DNA of 34,774 bases from CAYSRJ01 sp964525675 (GCA_964525675.1 CAZGJW010000017.1:1-34774), one strand, 5' to 3'; numbered from the stretch's first letter, positions 1-8,323 are shown. Notes: generated by a model not told the origin, from the sequence alone. Made by a program: numbers and translations.

Positions 1-3000
1 GTTTTCTCATTTTCCGAAAAGGCACTGATAATACCTATCAGAGTCCCCTCCCGTGAAAACCGGGTGTCGATATACGCCATACCGACCTGCAGCTCATCGG
101 TTCCCTGTGCGCAGCTCGTCACCCTGCCGATAATACGCTGGCTTCTGATTTCAACCACGCAGTCACCCGTTTTCGCCATTCGCACACCGCGTGCCCGTAC
201 CTTGAAGCGGACGACCTCCATTAAAGATTTCTGCATATGCTGCAAAAGGGCGTCTCTCCCGATGAAAAAAGCCTTGTGAAACTTTACATAGGGGCCGAAT
301 CCTGCCTCCAGGGGAGTTATGTCCCAGGGCCCTGCAAGCTCATGACCATGCAGGGGGAGGCCCGCTTCGATCCTGAGAGAATCGCGTGCCCCGAGGCCCG
401 CAGGCTTTACTCCGTACGGTCTACCCGCATCGAGTACGCTGTTCCAAAGAAGAGACGCCCTGTCAGGATGAACCATGATCTCATACCCTATCTCCTCCCC
501 CGTATAGCCTGTCCTCGATACCAGAACATCGCAACCGCCGATCTCACACTGAACAAAGGTCGATTTCTCAAGGCGGGCAATTTGTGTCCTGACCGCGTCT
601 GATCCGGTGAGAGCGCACAGAGTTTTCAAAGAGGCCGGTCCCTGAAGGGCCATGCCGACACGCGCATCAGATCCGACAGCCTGAATATCCTTGAGGTCCC
701 GAATAACTGCATCGCCGATTATTTCCCGAACCGGCATATCAGCATCGATACAAACTGCTTTTGCATTTACCGCAGTGAGCCACCTGATATCGGTGCCACT
801 GTTTGCCGCATTAACGACCACAATGTATCTTTCATCGCCTAGTTTGTAAATCATGATATCGTCAATCGTATTACCATTCTGGTCAAGCAGGTACCCGTAC
901 ATCGATTCCCCCGTTTTTATCCAGAGGACATAGTTACTGCATACCGCATCTAGAAACTGCATCGAAAACCTGCCGCTTACTTCAAGAATACCCATATGGC
1001 TGATGTCGAACAGTCCGGCGTTCTGCCGCACAGCCCTGTGCTCATCGATTATCCGCTCGTACCGCACAGGCATTTCCCATCCTGCAAAGGCAACCATGTG
1101 CGCCCCGCGCTTCAGGTGTTCCTCGTGGAGACAGCTCGGCATTGCACCTTGTTTCTCATGAAGCTCTTCTACCGGGTGGAAAATTTTCTTATCCGTCTTT
1201 TTCGCCGCACGGTCCAGAGCATGGATGCCGATGAAATAGGGCTTTGAAATATCAAAGCAATCCGGCCGTTGTTTGAGTAGCTCCTGGGCCTCTGTCCCCG
1301 GTTTGAAAGATGCGGAAATTTTCCCCTGTATTTTCTGTTCTATTTTCAGATGTGGCGAAATCGTTTCAAGCATACTTACGATCTCACGTTTCTCGCCTTT
1401 ACTGCATTCCTCATGCTCCCTTATCACAACCGGGCCGTCAATTTTTTTGAAAATATCTTGGGGATCAAAAGCAATGTATCCGTCGGACAGCCCCCTGAGC
1501 CAGGTCAGGACCTTTTTACAGGTTTCACCCGGACACACGAGGAGAAATCGGTCTTTCCCCCTGTTATCGGGAGAGAGTCTGACCACAGCCGCCTGTGAAA
1601 TGAGCGTTCCGTTACCCCCGAGTAAAAAAGTTTCGATTTCATTGCCCTGTATCGATGTAGCGATCGTACGTGTGGAAACACCTTCTAAAAACAGAGGAGA
1701 ACGTTCCCCCTTAATCAGGATTGAGCAAGGGTGCTGTATGCCGGTTTCTTTTGCGGACAACAAACCGTACTGGGGGTAACCCATTACCGCTACATCTTTC
1801 GGTTTTTCGAGGCTCCCGGCAAGAGACGCCACGCGGTTTTGTATATGGATAAGCTGATCGAGGTCGATCTTGCCCCTCGGCAGGTCGCCGGTGATCCCTC
1901 TATAGGTGAAAGGCTGTATGTTTTTGATTGTCTTTGCTATGAGAATGCCTAACTCCTCGATCCCCTCCTTCGTTATTCCTCTTTGCGTGATCCACGGTGT
2001 ACCGATACGCACACCGCTCGCTTCGGCTGTTGCTGTGTCGCCTGGTATGGTGTTCTTGTTGGCGACGATCCCGCAGAGGTCCAGGATTCGAACAGCTATC
2101 TCACCTTTGAGCGAAAACCCGCTCTTCGTTTCAACCGCATTGAGGTCGAGAAGAAGAAGATGGGTATCCGTTCCGCCGTAGGCGAGTTTCAGCCCGTTTC
2201 GCTCGAGCACCTGGCCGAGAAAACGCGCGTTTTCAACAATATCCTTCTGCACTTTTTTAAACGCACTACTTCCCGCGATTCCGAATGCCACCGCCATTGC
2301 TGCGAACTTGTTCACGTGGGGCCCCCCCTGCTCGCCGGGGAACACCGCCTGATCAATACGTTCAGCATACTCCCTGTTTGTGGTCATGATGACCGCGCCA
2401 CGGGGACCGAACAGTGTCTTGTGTGTGGTGAATACAACAACATCCGCATAATCGATTGGATTTGGGTATACACCGGCTGTAACCATTCCCGCAGGGTGAG
2501 AAATATCGGCCAGCAGTATTGCCCCGGCATTATCAGCCGCCTTCCTGAATTTTTTCCAGTCTGGGGTCCAGGGATACGAGGTATAGCCTGCAATGATCAT
2601 CCGTGGCTTATGGGTAGCGGCGAGATCGATGATACGGGAGTAGTCGAGCTTCCCTGACACGGGATCGACCTCGTAGGAGACGATGCGGTGTTGTTTTCCA
2701 GACCTGTTGAACTCGCTCCCGTGGGTGAGATGTCCGCCGTGCATCAGCGACATTCCCATCACGGTTTCACCGGGCTGTACAAATGCATCGTACACGGCGT
2801 TCATCGCAATCGAACCAGAGAGCGGCTGAACGTTGATAAAAATATTCTCAGGTGGATTTTTTCTGGTCCGAAACAGCTGAGCCGCCCTGCGCGCAGCGAT
2901 CTTCTCGACGAGATCCGCATACTCACACCCCTTGTAGAACCGCCTGTCCGCGTACCGCCTGTACCGGGTAAGCTGGAAATCAATGTCGGACAGGGTCGGC

Positions 3001-3218
3001 TCATCTTCACCGTCCATGAAACCGGAGGAATATCCTTCCGCATATACGTTATTGAAGGAAGAGCCAAGGGCTCTGAGCACAGGCGCCGGGCATATGCTTT
3101 CGGATGGAATGAGAATAATTTTTTTTGCCTGCCGCGCTTCCTCGAATTCTACGATGCCTGCAATGGTCGGATCGATATCCCCGAGCGTCTTACCGAATAC
3201 ATAACCAGCATAATGCAT
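1..3218 (-). CDS. fused serine hydroxymethyltransferase / glycine-cleavage T protein (3' end beyond window)
   Basis: One uninterrupted frame of 1072 codons runs from the ATG at 3218 to the window edge. Residues 1 to about 460 are a PLP-dependent serine hydroxymethyltransferase, which interconverts serine and glycine using tetrahydrofolate; the PLP lysine is K267 in TTHKTLFGPRG, preceded by DISHPAGMV. Residues from about 690 onward are the aminomethyltransferase (T protein) of the glycine cleavage system, with LFDISHMG (His741) and later GYTGEEIGYEI and RDSLRIEAGLPLHGHE. Residues of roughly 465-690 link the two and resemble a worn GcvT-type domain. An AGGAGA ribosome site lies six bases before the ATG. 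These enzymes are usually separate proteins of about 420 and 360 residues. I read the interdomain region codon by codon and saw no stop or frameshift. The product should be cytoplasmic and funnel serine or glycine carbon into methylene-tetrahydrofolate. The C-terminus is not visible. Confidence 0.93.
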   Translation of the reverse strand, partial: MHYAGYVFGKTLGDIDPTIAGIVEFEEARQAKKIILIPSESICPAPVLRALGSSFNNVYAEGYSSGFMDGEDEPTLSDIDFQLTRYRRYADRRFYKGCEYADLVEKIAARRAAQLFRTRKNPPENIFINVQPLSGSIAMNAVYDAFVQPGETVMGMSLMHGGHLTHGSEFNRSGKQHRIVSYEVDPVSGKLDYSRIIDLAATHKPRMIIAGYTSYPWTPDWKKFRKAADNAGAILLADISHPAGMVTAGVYPNPIDYADVVVFTTHKTLFGPRGAVIMTTNREYAERIDQAVFPGEQGGPHVNKFAAMAVAFGIAGSSAFKKVQKDIVENARFLGQVLERNGLKLAYGGTDTHLLLLDLNAVETKSGFSLKGEIAVRILDLCGIVANKNTIPGDTATAEASGVRIGTPWITQRGITKEGIEELGILIAKTIKNIQPFTYRGITGDLPRGKIDLDQLIHIQNRVASLAGSLEKPKDVAVMGYPQYGLLSAKETGIQHPCSILIKGERSPLFLEGVSTRTIATSIQGNEIETFLLGGNGTLISQAAVVRLSPDNRGKDRFLLVCPGETCKKVLTWLRGLSDGYIAFDPQDIFKKIDGPVVIREHEECSKGEKREIVSMLETISPHLKIEQKIQGKISASFKPGTEAQELLKQRPDCFDISKPYFIGIHALDRAAKKTDKKIFHPVEELHEKQGAMPSCLHEEHLKRGAHMVAFAGWEMPVRYERIIDEHRAVRQNAGLFDISHMGILEVSGRFSMQFLDAVCSNYVLWIKTGESMYGYLLDQNGNTIDDIMIYKLGDERYIVVVNAANSGTDIRWLTAVNAKAVCIDADMPVREIIGDAVIRDLKDIQAVGSDARVGMALQGPASLKTLCALTGSDAVRTQIARLEKSTFVQCEIGGCDVLVSRTGYTGEEIGYEIMVHPDRASLLWNSVLDAGRPYGVKPAGLGARDSLRIEAGLPLHGHELAGPWDITPLEAGFGPYVKFHKAFFIGRDALLQHMQKSLMEVVRFKVRARGVRMAKTGDCVVEIRSQRIIGRVTSCAQGTDELQVGMAYIDTRFSREGTLIGIISAFSENEK

Positions 3219-3548
3219 AGTACTCTCCTGCAGCCAGTATACTCCGTACTACCTTTTCTGTCAAGCGATAACTACAGATAACACAATTATTTTACAATAA
3301 ATTACATATTATATGTTAAATGTACTTCGTTTATACGAATGCAATCAATAACAACATCTTTATTTACTCTATTTGATAACAGGGCAGCCGCACGTTTGAT
3401 CGAGCTCACATAGACGAAGAAGAGCTGGAAAAGCTGTGTTTTTTATGCAATAATTAATGATGCAAAAACAGGGAGTCACCTGATTTATCATGGATTGAAG
3501 GTCTTTGTACCCGTAATCAACCCGTGATACTAAATAGGAGTGAAACGC
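3219..3548. other. divergent intergenic region between glyA-gcvT and the ACT-domain regulator
   Basis: This stretch of about 330 bases has no gene. Its left end holds the strong minus-strand promoter at 3236-3264. The middle is AT-rich. An imperfect inverted repeat, TGTTTTTTATGCA against TGATGCAAAAACA, lies near 3437-3470. I saw no glycine riboswitch-like structure on either strand, and no convincing plus-strand promoter for the regulator gene. Confidence 0.5.
3236..3264 (-). promoter_or_regulatory. sigma70-type promoter of the glyA-gcvT fusion gene
   Basis: On the minus strand TTGACA (3259-3264) is followed after exactly 17 bases by TATACT (3236-3241). Both boxes are at or one base from consensus. 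Transcription would begin near 3229, leaving a leader of only about a dozen bases that contains the AGGAGA ribosome site. Confidence 0.8.
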
Positions 3549-4070
3549 ATGGAAAGACACTACGTACTAACTGCATTCGGAAAAGACCGGCCTGGCGTCG
3601 TTGCGGATGTTGCCGGGCTCATATTCGAAATCGGGGGAAATCTCGAAGATTCCACCATGACCCGGCTTGCCGATGAATTCGCAATCATCCTCCTCTTTTC
3701 GATCAGTGAGAAAATCGAGGATGACCTTGCCAGGGCGTGCAGACGGCTCGAGAAACAGCGTGGTGTTTCGGCCTTTTTCCGTCCGGCAGACAGCTCAGGC
3801 GGATGGATGCAGGAGTCGTTTACCCTCCGGCGTGTGCATGCCGAAGGGGTCGACCATACCGGTATCGTGTACAGGATAAGCGATTACCTTGCATCTATGA
3901 AAGTGAATATCGCCAACCTGACATCCCGGCGCATCACCTCACCCGAGAGTGGAACGGTGCGTTACTCCCTGGAGATCGAGATCCAGGTCCCCGTGGATGT
4001 CTCTATTGAAAGGATAAAAAAAGACCTCGACCGTATCAGCCGTGAGATAGATGTGGATATCGATGTATAA
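3549..4070 (+). CDS. GcvR-like protein with two ACT domains
   Basis: A 173-residue cytoplasmic protein made almost entirely of two ACT domains, at about residues 3-75 and 90-165. The first opens with YVLTAFGKDRPGVVADVAG and the second contains DHTGIVYRISDYLA; both show the D-x-x-G-(I/V)-V turn where ACT domains bind small ligands, often amino acids. The architecture matches the glycine cleavage repressor GcvR and its relatives. I chose the ATG at 3549 because AGGAG sits eight bases before it; a GTG at 3540 is also in frame but overlaps that site. It lies divergent from the glycine/serine fusion gene, which supports a role in sensing glycine or folate status. That functional link is inferred from position. 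No DNA-binding domain is visible, so any regulation would be through a partner. Confidence 0.85.
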   Translation: MERHYVLTAFGKDRPGVVADVAGLIFEIGGNLEDSTMTRLADEFAIILLFSISEKIEDDLARACRRLEKQRGVSAFFRPADSSGGWMQESFTLRRVHAEGVDHTGIVYRISDYLASMKVNIANLTSRRITSPESGTVRYSLEIEIQVPVDVSIERIKKDLDRISREIDVDIDV

Positions 4071-4249
4071 ACTGTTTAGCGTTTTCCCAGGACCTGTCAT
4101 CTGTATAAACCGTATCTGCATTCGGCACGTTATCAGGACGCTTTGCATCCGGATACTATACCGTAATTTCAGCGTATCTGCCGACGGGTACTGACAATGC
4201 TGGCATAATTGTTGTCATACCGAACTAAGTTGTTCGAGATCGATTTGGC

Positions 4250-5491
4250 TCAGGTATGCTTGGCCCTCAAGGAGCCTTCTTCCTCCCTGATCCTCTTCAG
4301 AGACTCGGTATACTCCCTGTCGTAGGTTGCGCACCCGACATTCTTCTGCCGGATCAAGAACTCTATGCAGTTATCGCACGCAGTGCACCACTTGATCTCA
4401 TCTTCCCGCCCCTCTTTCAGCTTCAGAGGAATAAGGCTGTCCGCAAGCGACTGGCGTCCGAAGGCTATCATATCGCATACCCCGTCCTTGATGTTCTTTC
4501 GCGCCCAGTACAGTGCAGACGCCTCCTCTTCCTTTACCGCAAGGAGCTTGTTCTTTCCGTTCCGCAGCACCGAGTAGGCGGAGCCGATAACGACGGTCTC
4601 CGGTTTGACCACGTCGCTGACCGCCTTCTGGAAGGTATGGTGAAGATATACGTCGTCCGGTATGCTTTTATCGGGCTGTGAAAGTGCGAGGGTTATCGAA
4701 GGGGAGCCTGCAGAAACGAGGATGAATCGGGCGCCACGTTCCTCGATACCCTTCACGAGATCTAAAGATTCTGTAAGGTCAATTATCGCTGTATCCGGAC
4801 CGGCACTGCCCTGGCCGCCTGGAAAACCCTCCCATATCGAAACCTTGGATCCGACGATGAAATCCGGGTCGCTCACCTCTTTTATGATTCTCTCGTATGT
4901 TTCATAGGCAAATCGCGTTCGGTTTTCCCATGAACCGCCGTACTTCCATTTTCTGTCATTGTAGGGCCTGAGGAGCTGTGAACCCAGGTACCCGTGGCAG
5001 AGCTTGAAATCTATGCCGTCCGCGCCGCAGTCGTGGGCGATTTTAGCAGAGAGCACGAACTGGTCCATGATCTTCTCAATATCTTCCTCGGTGAGCAGGT
5101 CTCCCCCGAACCCGGGAAGGGGTTTAACACACACCCGATGGGAAAAATCCGGGTGACTCAACTCGCCTGAGTGAGTAAGTTGCCAGAAGAAGAGAGGTTT
5201 GTCGTTCACCTTTTTCATTTCCGATACGAATTTAGTCAGCGCTTTCTGGTTCCGCGGCATAGCACTGAGCTCCATGAGTCGTCCCCTGCTTTCGTAGGTA
5301 ACGGTGATTGCTTCGAGCACGATAACCCCGGATTCCCCTCTGAAATGACGCTCGTACCGCCGATACGTCTTGTCCGTTGGGTTTCCCTCCTCGTCCGAGT
5401 CGCAGCATTCCATGGCGTTGATTGCAAAACGATTTTCCACCTGCCTGCTTCCGATTTTGATCGGTGTAAAGAGAATAGCGTTTTCTTCCAT
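4250..5491 (-). CDS. OYE-family NADH:flavin oxidoreductase with a C-terminal Fe-S motif
   Basis: A 413-residue TIM-barrel flavoenzyme of the old yellow enzyme family. FMN-barrel signatures include QLTHSGE (His107) and CHGYLGSQLL followed by YGGSWENRTRF. Near the C-terminus Cys369, Cys372, Cys375 and Cys387 form C-x2-C-x2-C-x11-C, resembling the 4Fe-4S site of 2,4-dienoyl-CoA and enoate reductases. Those enzymes continue with an FAD/NAD(P)H domain of some 250 residues, which is absent here, so electrons probably come from a separate partner. The family's first active-site histidine (in EIHAAHGYL-like motifs) is Lys163 here, while the second is kept as His166. AGGAGG lies seven bases before the ATG. 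The gene is divergent from an Lrp-type regulator. Substrate unknown; alkene reduction or demethylation are both possible in this family. Confidence 0.85.
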   Translation of the reverse strand: MEENAILFTPIKIGSRQVENRFAINAMECCDSDEEGNPTDKTYRRYERHFRGESGVIVLEAITVTYESRGRLMELSAMPRNQKALTKFVSEMKKVNDKPLFFWQLTHSGELSHPDFSHRVCVKPLPGFGGDLLTEEDIEKIMDQFVLSAKIAHDCGADGIDFKLCHGYLGSQLLRPYNDRKWKYGGSWENRTRFAYETYERIIKEVSDPDFIVGSKVSIWEGFPGGQGSAGPDTAIIDLTESLDLVKGIEERGARFILVSAGSPSITLALSQPDKSIPDDVYLHHTFQKAVSDVVKPETVVIGSAYSVLRNGKNKLLAVKEEEASALYWARKNIKDGVCDMIAFGRQSLADSLIPLKLKEGREDEIKWCTACDNCIEFLIRQKNVGCATYDREYTESLKRIREEEGSLRAKHT

Positions 5492-5673
5492 AATAAAGCC
5501 TCCTGTCTTAAAACATCCTGTTGGAATTCTCCCCGCTCTGATTGAACCCGGATTGTCCGTAATTCCTCTTGAACATACTATTCTTCAACCAACTTGCACA
5601 ATATATTTTTATTGAGCCGAAAATCACTGCGGCACTGGATTGACAACAGCAGCAATAAATGATACAGTATGGA

Positions 5674-6111
5674 ATGATCAAAATTGATTCCATAGATCTG
5701 AAAATTGTTGATATACTCTCCCAGAACGGGCGTATACCCAACAACGAGATAGCGTCCCGGCTTTCCATTTCGGAAGGCACGGTTCGAAACCGTATAAAAA
5801 AACTCACAGAGAACAATCTTCTGAAAGTGAAGGGGCTCGTCAATCCGGACCAGGGCACGGAAAAACAACTCATCTACATTTTGATCACGCTGCAGATGAA
5901 CAAGAGGTGGAAGGAAACCGCGCAGAGAGTATCAGAGCTGCACAATGTACGGTCCGTTTCTATGATCACAGGAAGATTCGACCTGATAGTGGAGCTTTTC
6001 ATTGAGCCGCACAACCTCATAAACTTTCTCACCAATGAATTATCCACAATCGGAACGGTTGCATCAACCGAAAGCCTCGTAACCATTAAAAACTTCAACA
6101 AGTGGGTGTAA
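5674..6111 (+). CDS. Lrp/AsnC family transcriptional regulator
   Basis: A regulator of about 145 residues with the usual Lrp layout. An N-terminal winged helix-turn-helix (IDSIDLKIVDILSQNGRI, then NNEIASRLSISEGTVRNRI) is followed by a RAM/ACT-like domain that typically binds an amino acid and drives oligomerisation (IYILITLQMNK through SMITGRFDLIVELF). I prefer the ATG at 5674 because Lrp proteins normally begin a few residues before the first helix; an ATG at 5659 is also in frame. Neither has a good ribosome site. The gene is transcribed away from the OYE-type oxidoreductase across a short shared region, so that gene is the likeliest target. The stop codon abuts the end of a broken gene on the other strand with no spacer, which suggests rearrangement just after this gene. 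Confidence 0.85.
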   Translation: MIKIDSIDLKIVDILSQNGRIPNNEIASRLSISEGTVRNRIKKLTENNLLKVKGLVNPDQGTEKQLIYILITLQMNKRWKETAQRVSELHNVRSVSMITGRFDLIVELFIEPHNLINFLTNELSTIGTVASTESLVTIKNFNKWV

Positions 6112-6700
6112 TCATCGGTAATCAAGGGCAACCGCATCGAGCTGCACCTGCTGCGTCCCGTCGGAAACAAGAAATGCCCTGAAGAAAAAGGTGCCGGTTC
6201 CAACATCGGTCGCGAACCTTGAAATCTGGGCATTGACTTCAGGCGCTATATTTGCCTCTACAGCAGAGGAAGCATTAGCCCATGTGCTCCCGTTCCACCA
6301 GTACCAGGTTGTCCCGTCGTTACTTATCTGATACTGCACTGACCCTGCACTCGAGGAAGCGGCGGTCTCGCTGAAAGAGATGAGCTCGGTGTACGCCTGT
6401 CCGGTTTTCGGCGTGACAGAGGGCTTGTCTGTAGGATAGGTTGTTTCAAGCTGATCGAGGCTTGCGGACGGGTCGGGAGAGGTATACTGTCGGATACGGA
6501 TATCATCCGTATAAAACTCGTATCCGCCGTGCACTACAAACCGGTCGAAGCTCGTAACCGTGCTGTTGGTTGCAGAAACCGAATCGACAATAGCACCCGA
6601 AGCATCGTATAGAACAAGGTCTATAACAAAACCAGGGGATATGAAACCGAACACTGTCGTCAAGCGGCATATTCTCTGCGAAATGCAGGCTGTTGTTATG
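6112..6700 (-). pseudogene. C-terminal fragment of a lectin-like / DUF2341-type surface protein
   Basis: About 180 codons encode what looks like the tail of a concanavalin-like, Ser/Thr-rich exported protein: YEFYTDDIRIRQYTSPDPS, then a repeat-like domain with YQISNDGTTWYWWNGSTW, ending in VQLDAVALDYR and a stop. There is no plausible start; the first in-frame start codon is a TTG at 6663 in mid-domain and no signal peptide is present. Upstream of about 6650 the best protein-like reading (HNNSLHFAENMPLDDSVRF) is in another frame, which suggests a frameshift. The true frame further upstream joins directly to sequence from an unrelated cupin-type gene. Family assignment is tentative; that it is a fragment is much more certain. 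Confidence 0.6.
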
Positions 6701-6703
6701 TCC

Positions 6704-6755
6704 GGAATGCAGAATTCCCTGGGAACCCAATTCGGGAAAAGACGGAAAACACCAT
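6704..6755 (-). pseudogene. remnant of a phosphomannose-isomerase-like gene
   Basis: About 50 bases on the minus strand encode GNGVFRLFPNWVPREFCIP, matching the N-terminal part (about residues 15-33) of the intact cupin-type gene at 10058-11260. The nucleotide match is close, with mostly silent differences. A TAA stop lies about ten codons upstream in frame with no start codon between. Homology ends abruptly after the IP codons, where the lectin-like fragment takes over. This is a scrap of a paralogue, not a working gene. Confidence 0.6.
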
Positions 6756-6813
6756 TTCCATCGGAATCAGAACATTCAGATAGATAAAGGGCTTACTATT
6801 GAAGTAAAATAGA

Positions 6814-6842
6814 TTGTAACTGAATAGAATATTGCGTATACT
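6814..6842 (+). promoter_or_regulatory. candidate promoter of the MFS gene
   Basis: TTGTAA (6814-6819) is followed after 17 bases by TATACT (6837-6842). The -35 is weak and the -10 is near consensus. Transcription would start near 6849, which argues for the ATG at 6883 as the translation start and against the in-frame TTG at 6832. Confidence 0.45.
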
Positions 6843-6882
6843 GTGTAACACTATAACCTTGCCGGGAACTTCGATAATTGAT

Positions 6883-8148
6883 ATGACAGATACAGGAAGA
6901 GTATATTACAAAAGGAACTTCTTTGCATTTTTATGGCATGCACTTTTTCTCGCACTTGCACAAAACTTCACCGATACAAACACTATAATCCCCTCTATGA
7001 TTTTAAATGCAGGCGGCACAACAGTTCATATTGGCATTCAGACAGCGATTATGATTGGTGGTTCAAACTTCATGCAAATATTATTTGCAGGTTTTTTATC
7101 GAGGAAGGAAAAGAAGAAAGGGTATTTGATACTTGGAATATCTTTAAGAATCAGTGCGCTGTTCAGCCTGAGTGTGCTGTTGTATAAATCAAATGCGATC
7201 GAAAAAGGTCTTATTATATGGCTTATCTTTATTATAATATCGGTTTTTTCTTTCAGCGGGGCCTTCGCAAACATTTCATACGTAGATATTCTTGGCAAAT
7301 CCATTAAAAAGAGCAGGAGAAAACAGTTTTTTACCCTGAGACAAACTATTATAAGCAGCGGAATTCTGATTTCAGCTCTCATTGTTAGAAAGCTTGTGCG
7401 GCTTCATCCTTATCCGTTCAATTACAGCTTGTTATTTTCCATTGCCAGTGCCCTGCTGCTTACCGCATCGATAGGTTTCTGGATCATACGTGAGAGGCCC
7501 ACAGATTTAAGCAACTCTTCGCTATGGAAAAGATCAATCGTCAGTGCCTATGTGCATATATTCAAAAGTGATAAAAACATACGGATGTATCTTTTACTCA
7601 TCAACTGTGCAGGCCTTGGATTGACATTGGTACCCTTTTATGTAGGACTTGCAAAACAAAACCTTGGTCTTGATTCTAAAATAATAGGGAATTTCCTCCT
7701 GGTTCAAATTGTAGGAATGATTATCTCAAATTATGTATGGCATCGGTTACTCAAGAGCAGCAGTTACAAGGGAGTCGTCAGGATATATGCTATATTAGGA
7801 AGCATTATACCCATACTGGCTCTCTTCCTTTCAGGGGAGCTTGGGCCCAGTTCATATAAAAGACTTTATCCACTGGTATTCTTTCTTGCAGGTTTTAACT
7901 TTTCCGCATACCAAATATTTATTTCAGGTATCCTGCTCGAGATTTCACATGAGTATAATCGGGCTCTCTATACCGCACTTTCTGGTGCTGGAAGTATAAC
8001 AACGATAGTTTTTCCCCTTATAGGAGGACTCTTAATTTCCTTGCTCGGATATACCATTGTCTTTTTATTTGATATAGTGTTCATAGGATTAAGTATAATT
8101 ATCGTTAATAAACTGGTATGCCCGCCACCTTCATTCGAAAATTATTAA
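6883..8148 (+). CDS. major facilitator superfamily transporter
   Basis: An inner-membrane protein of about 421 residues with roughly twelve hydrophobic segments, beginning with FFAFLWHALFLALAQNF and ending with GYTIVFLFDIVFIGLSIII. Charged loops such as LSRKEKKKG between helices 2 and 3 and a long central loop (residues near 190-215) fit the two-bundle MFS plan. The start is the ATG at 6883, based on the promoter position; a TTG at 6832 would add 17 residues. Base composition is more AT-rich than the neighbouring sugar operon genes. Its stop codon falls within two bases of the point where homology to another MFS gene begins on the opposite strand. Substrate unknown; drug, sugar or peptide efflux are all possible. 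Confidence 0.75.
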   Translation: MTDTGRVYYKRNFFAFLWHALFLALAQNFTDTNTIIPSMILNAGGTTVHIGIQTAIMIGGSNFMQILFAGFLSRKEKKKGYLILGISLRISALFSLSVLLYKSNAIEKGLIIWLIFIIISVFSFSGAFANISYVDILGKSIKKSRRKQFFTLRQTIISSGILISALIVRKLVRLHPYPFNYSLLFSIASALLLTASIGFWIIRERPTDLSNSSLWKRSIVSAYVHIFKSDKNIRMYLLLINCAGLGLTLVPFYVGLAKQNLGLDSKIIGNFLLVQIVGMIISNYVWHRLLKSSSYKGVVRIYAILGSIIPILALFLSGELGPSSYKRLYPLVFFLAGFNFSAYQIFISGILLEISHEYNRALYTALSGAGSITTIVFPLIGGLLISLLGYTIVFLFDIVFIGLSIIIVNKLVCPPPSFENY

Positions 8149-8323
8149 AGAGCGGCAGGGACGAGGAGATCGTGCTCAGAAGACCCGTGAGAAAGGGGCT
8201 GATGATAGTGCCGATGCTCCATGAAAAGTTGTAGTTTGATAAAACCTTCCCCAGTTTTACTCCCTCTATACCGTGTGAAAGCCATCCCATAATAAAGGGT
8301 CAGAAAAGTTACATCGCAACTCC
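8149..8323 (-). pseudogene. broken internal fragment of an MFS transporter gene
   Basis: This segment aligns with roughly 19497-19672, the interior of the intact MFS gene at 18791-20086, at about four-fifths nucleotide identity by eye. It encodes MGWLSHGIEGVKLGKVLSNY and continues through SSSLPLF. Two of its codons have become stops: TCA to TAA and TGG to TGA, near 8300-8312. Homology stops at the end of the preceding MFS gene on one side and at the scaffold gap on the other. It is a dead copy, and the missing part may lie inside the gap. Confidence 0.8.

Noticed and set aside
1148..1826. Possibility that glyA and gcvT are two genes joined by a missed stop or frameshift
   Set aside because: I read this section codon by codon on the minus strand; it stays in one frame with protein-like composition and no stop.
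64..3281. Several plus-strand open frames of 60-224 codons
   Set aside because: They lie opposite the long GlyA-GcvT frame, have no family-like sequence or ribosome sites, and the minus strand reads as a continuous recognisable protein.
3219..3548. Glycine riboswitch upstream of the glycine-cycle genes
   Set aside because: No tandem aptamer-like pattern is visible on either strand, and the mapped promoter boxes leave almost no leader for the fusion gene.
5778..5795. GGTTCGAAAC resembling a tRNA T-loop
   Set aside because: It lies inside the helix-turn-helix codons of the Lrp gene and there is no acceptor or anticodon stem around it.
6503..6730. Alternative minus-strand frame of 75 codons in the lectin-like fragment
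   Set aside because: Only its first third looks protein-like; I treat it as the shifted part of the same broken gene, not a separate gene.
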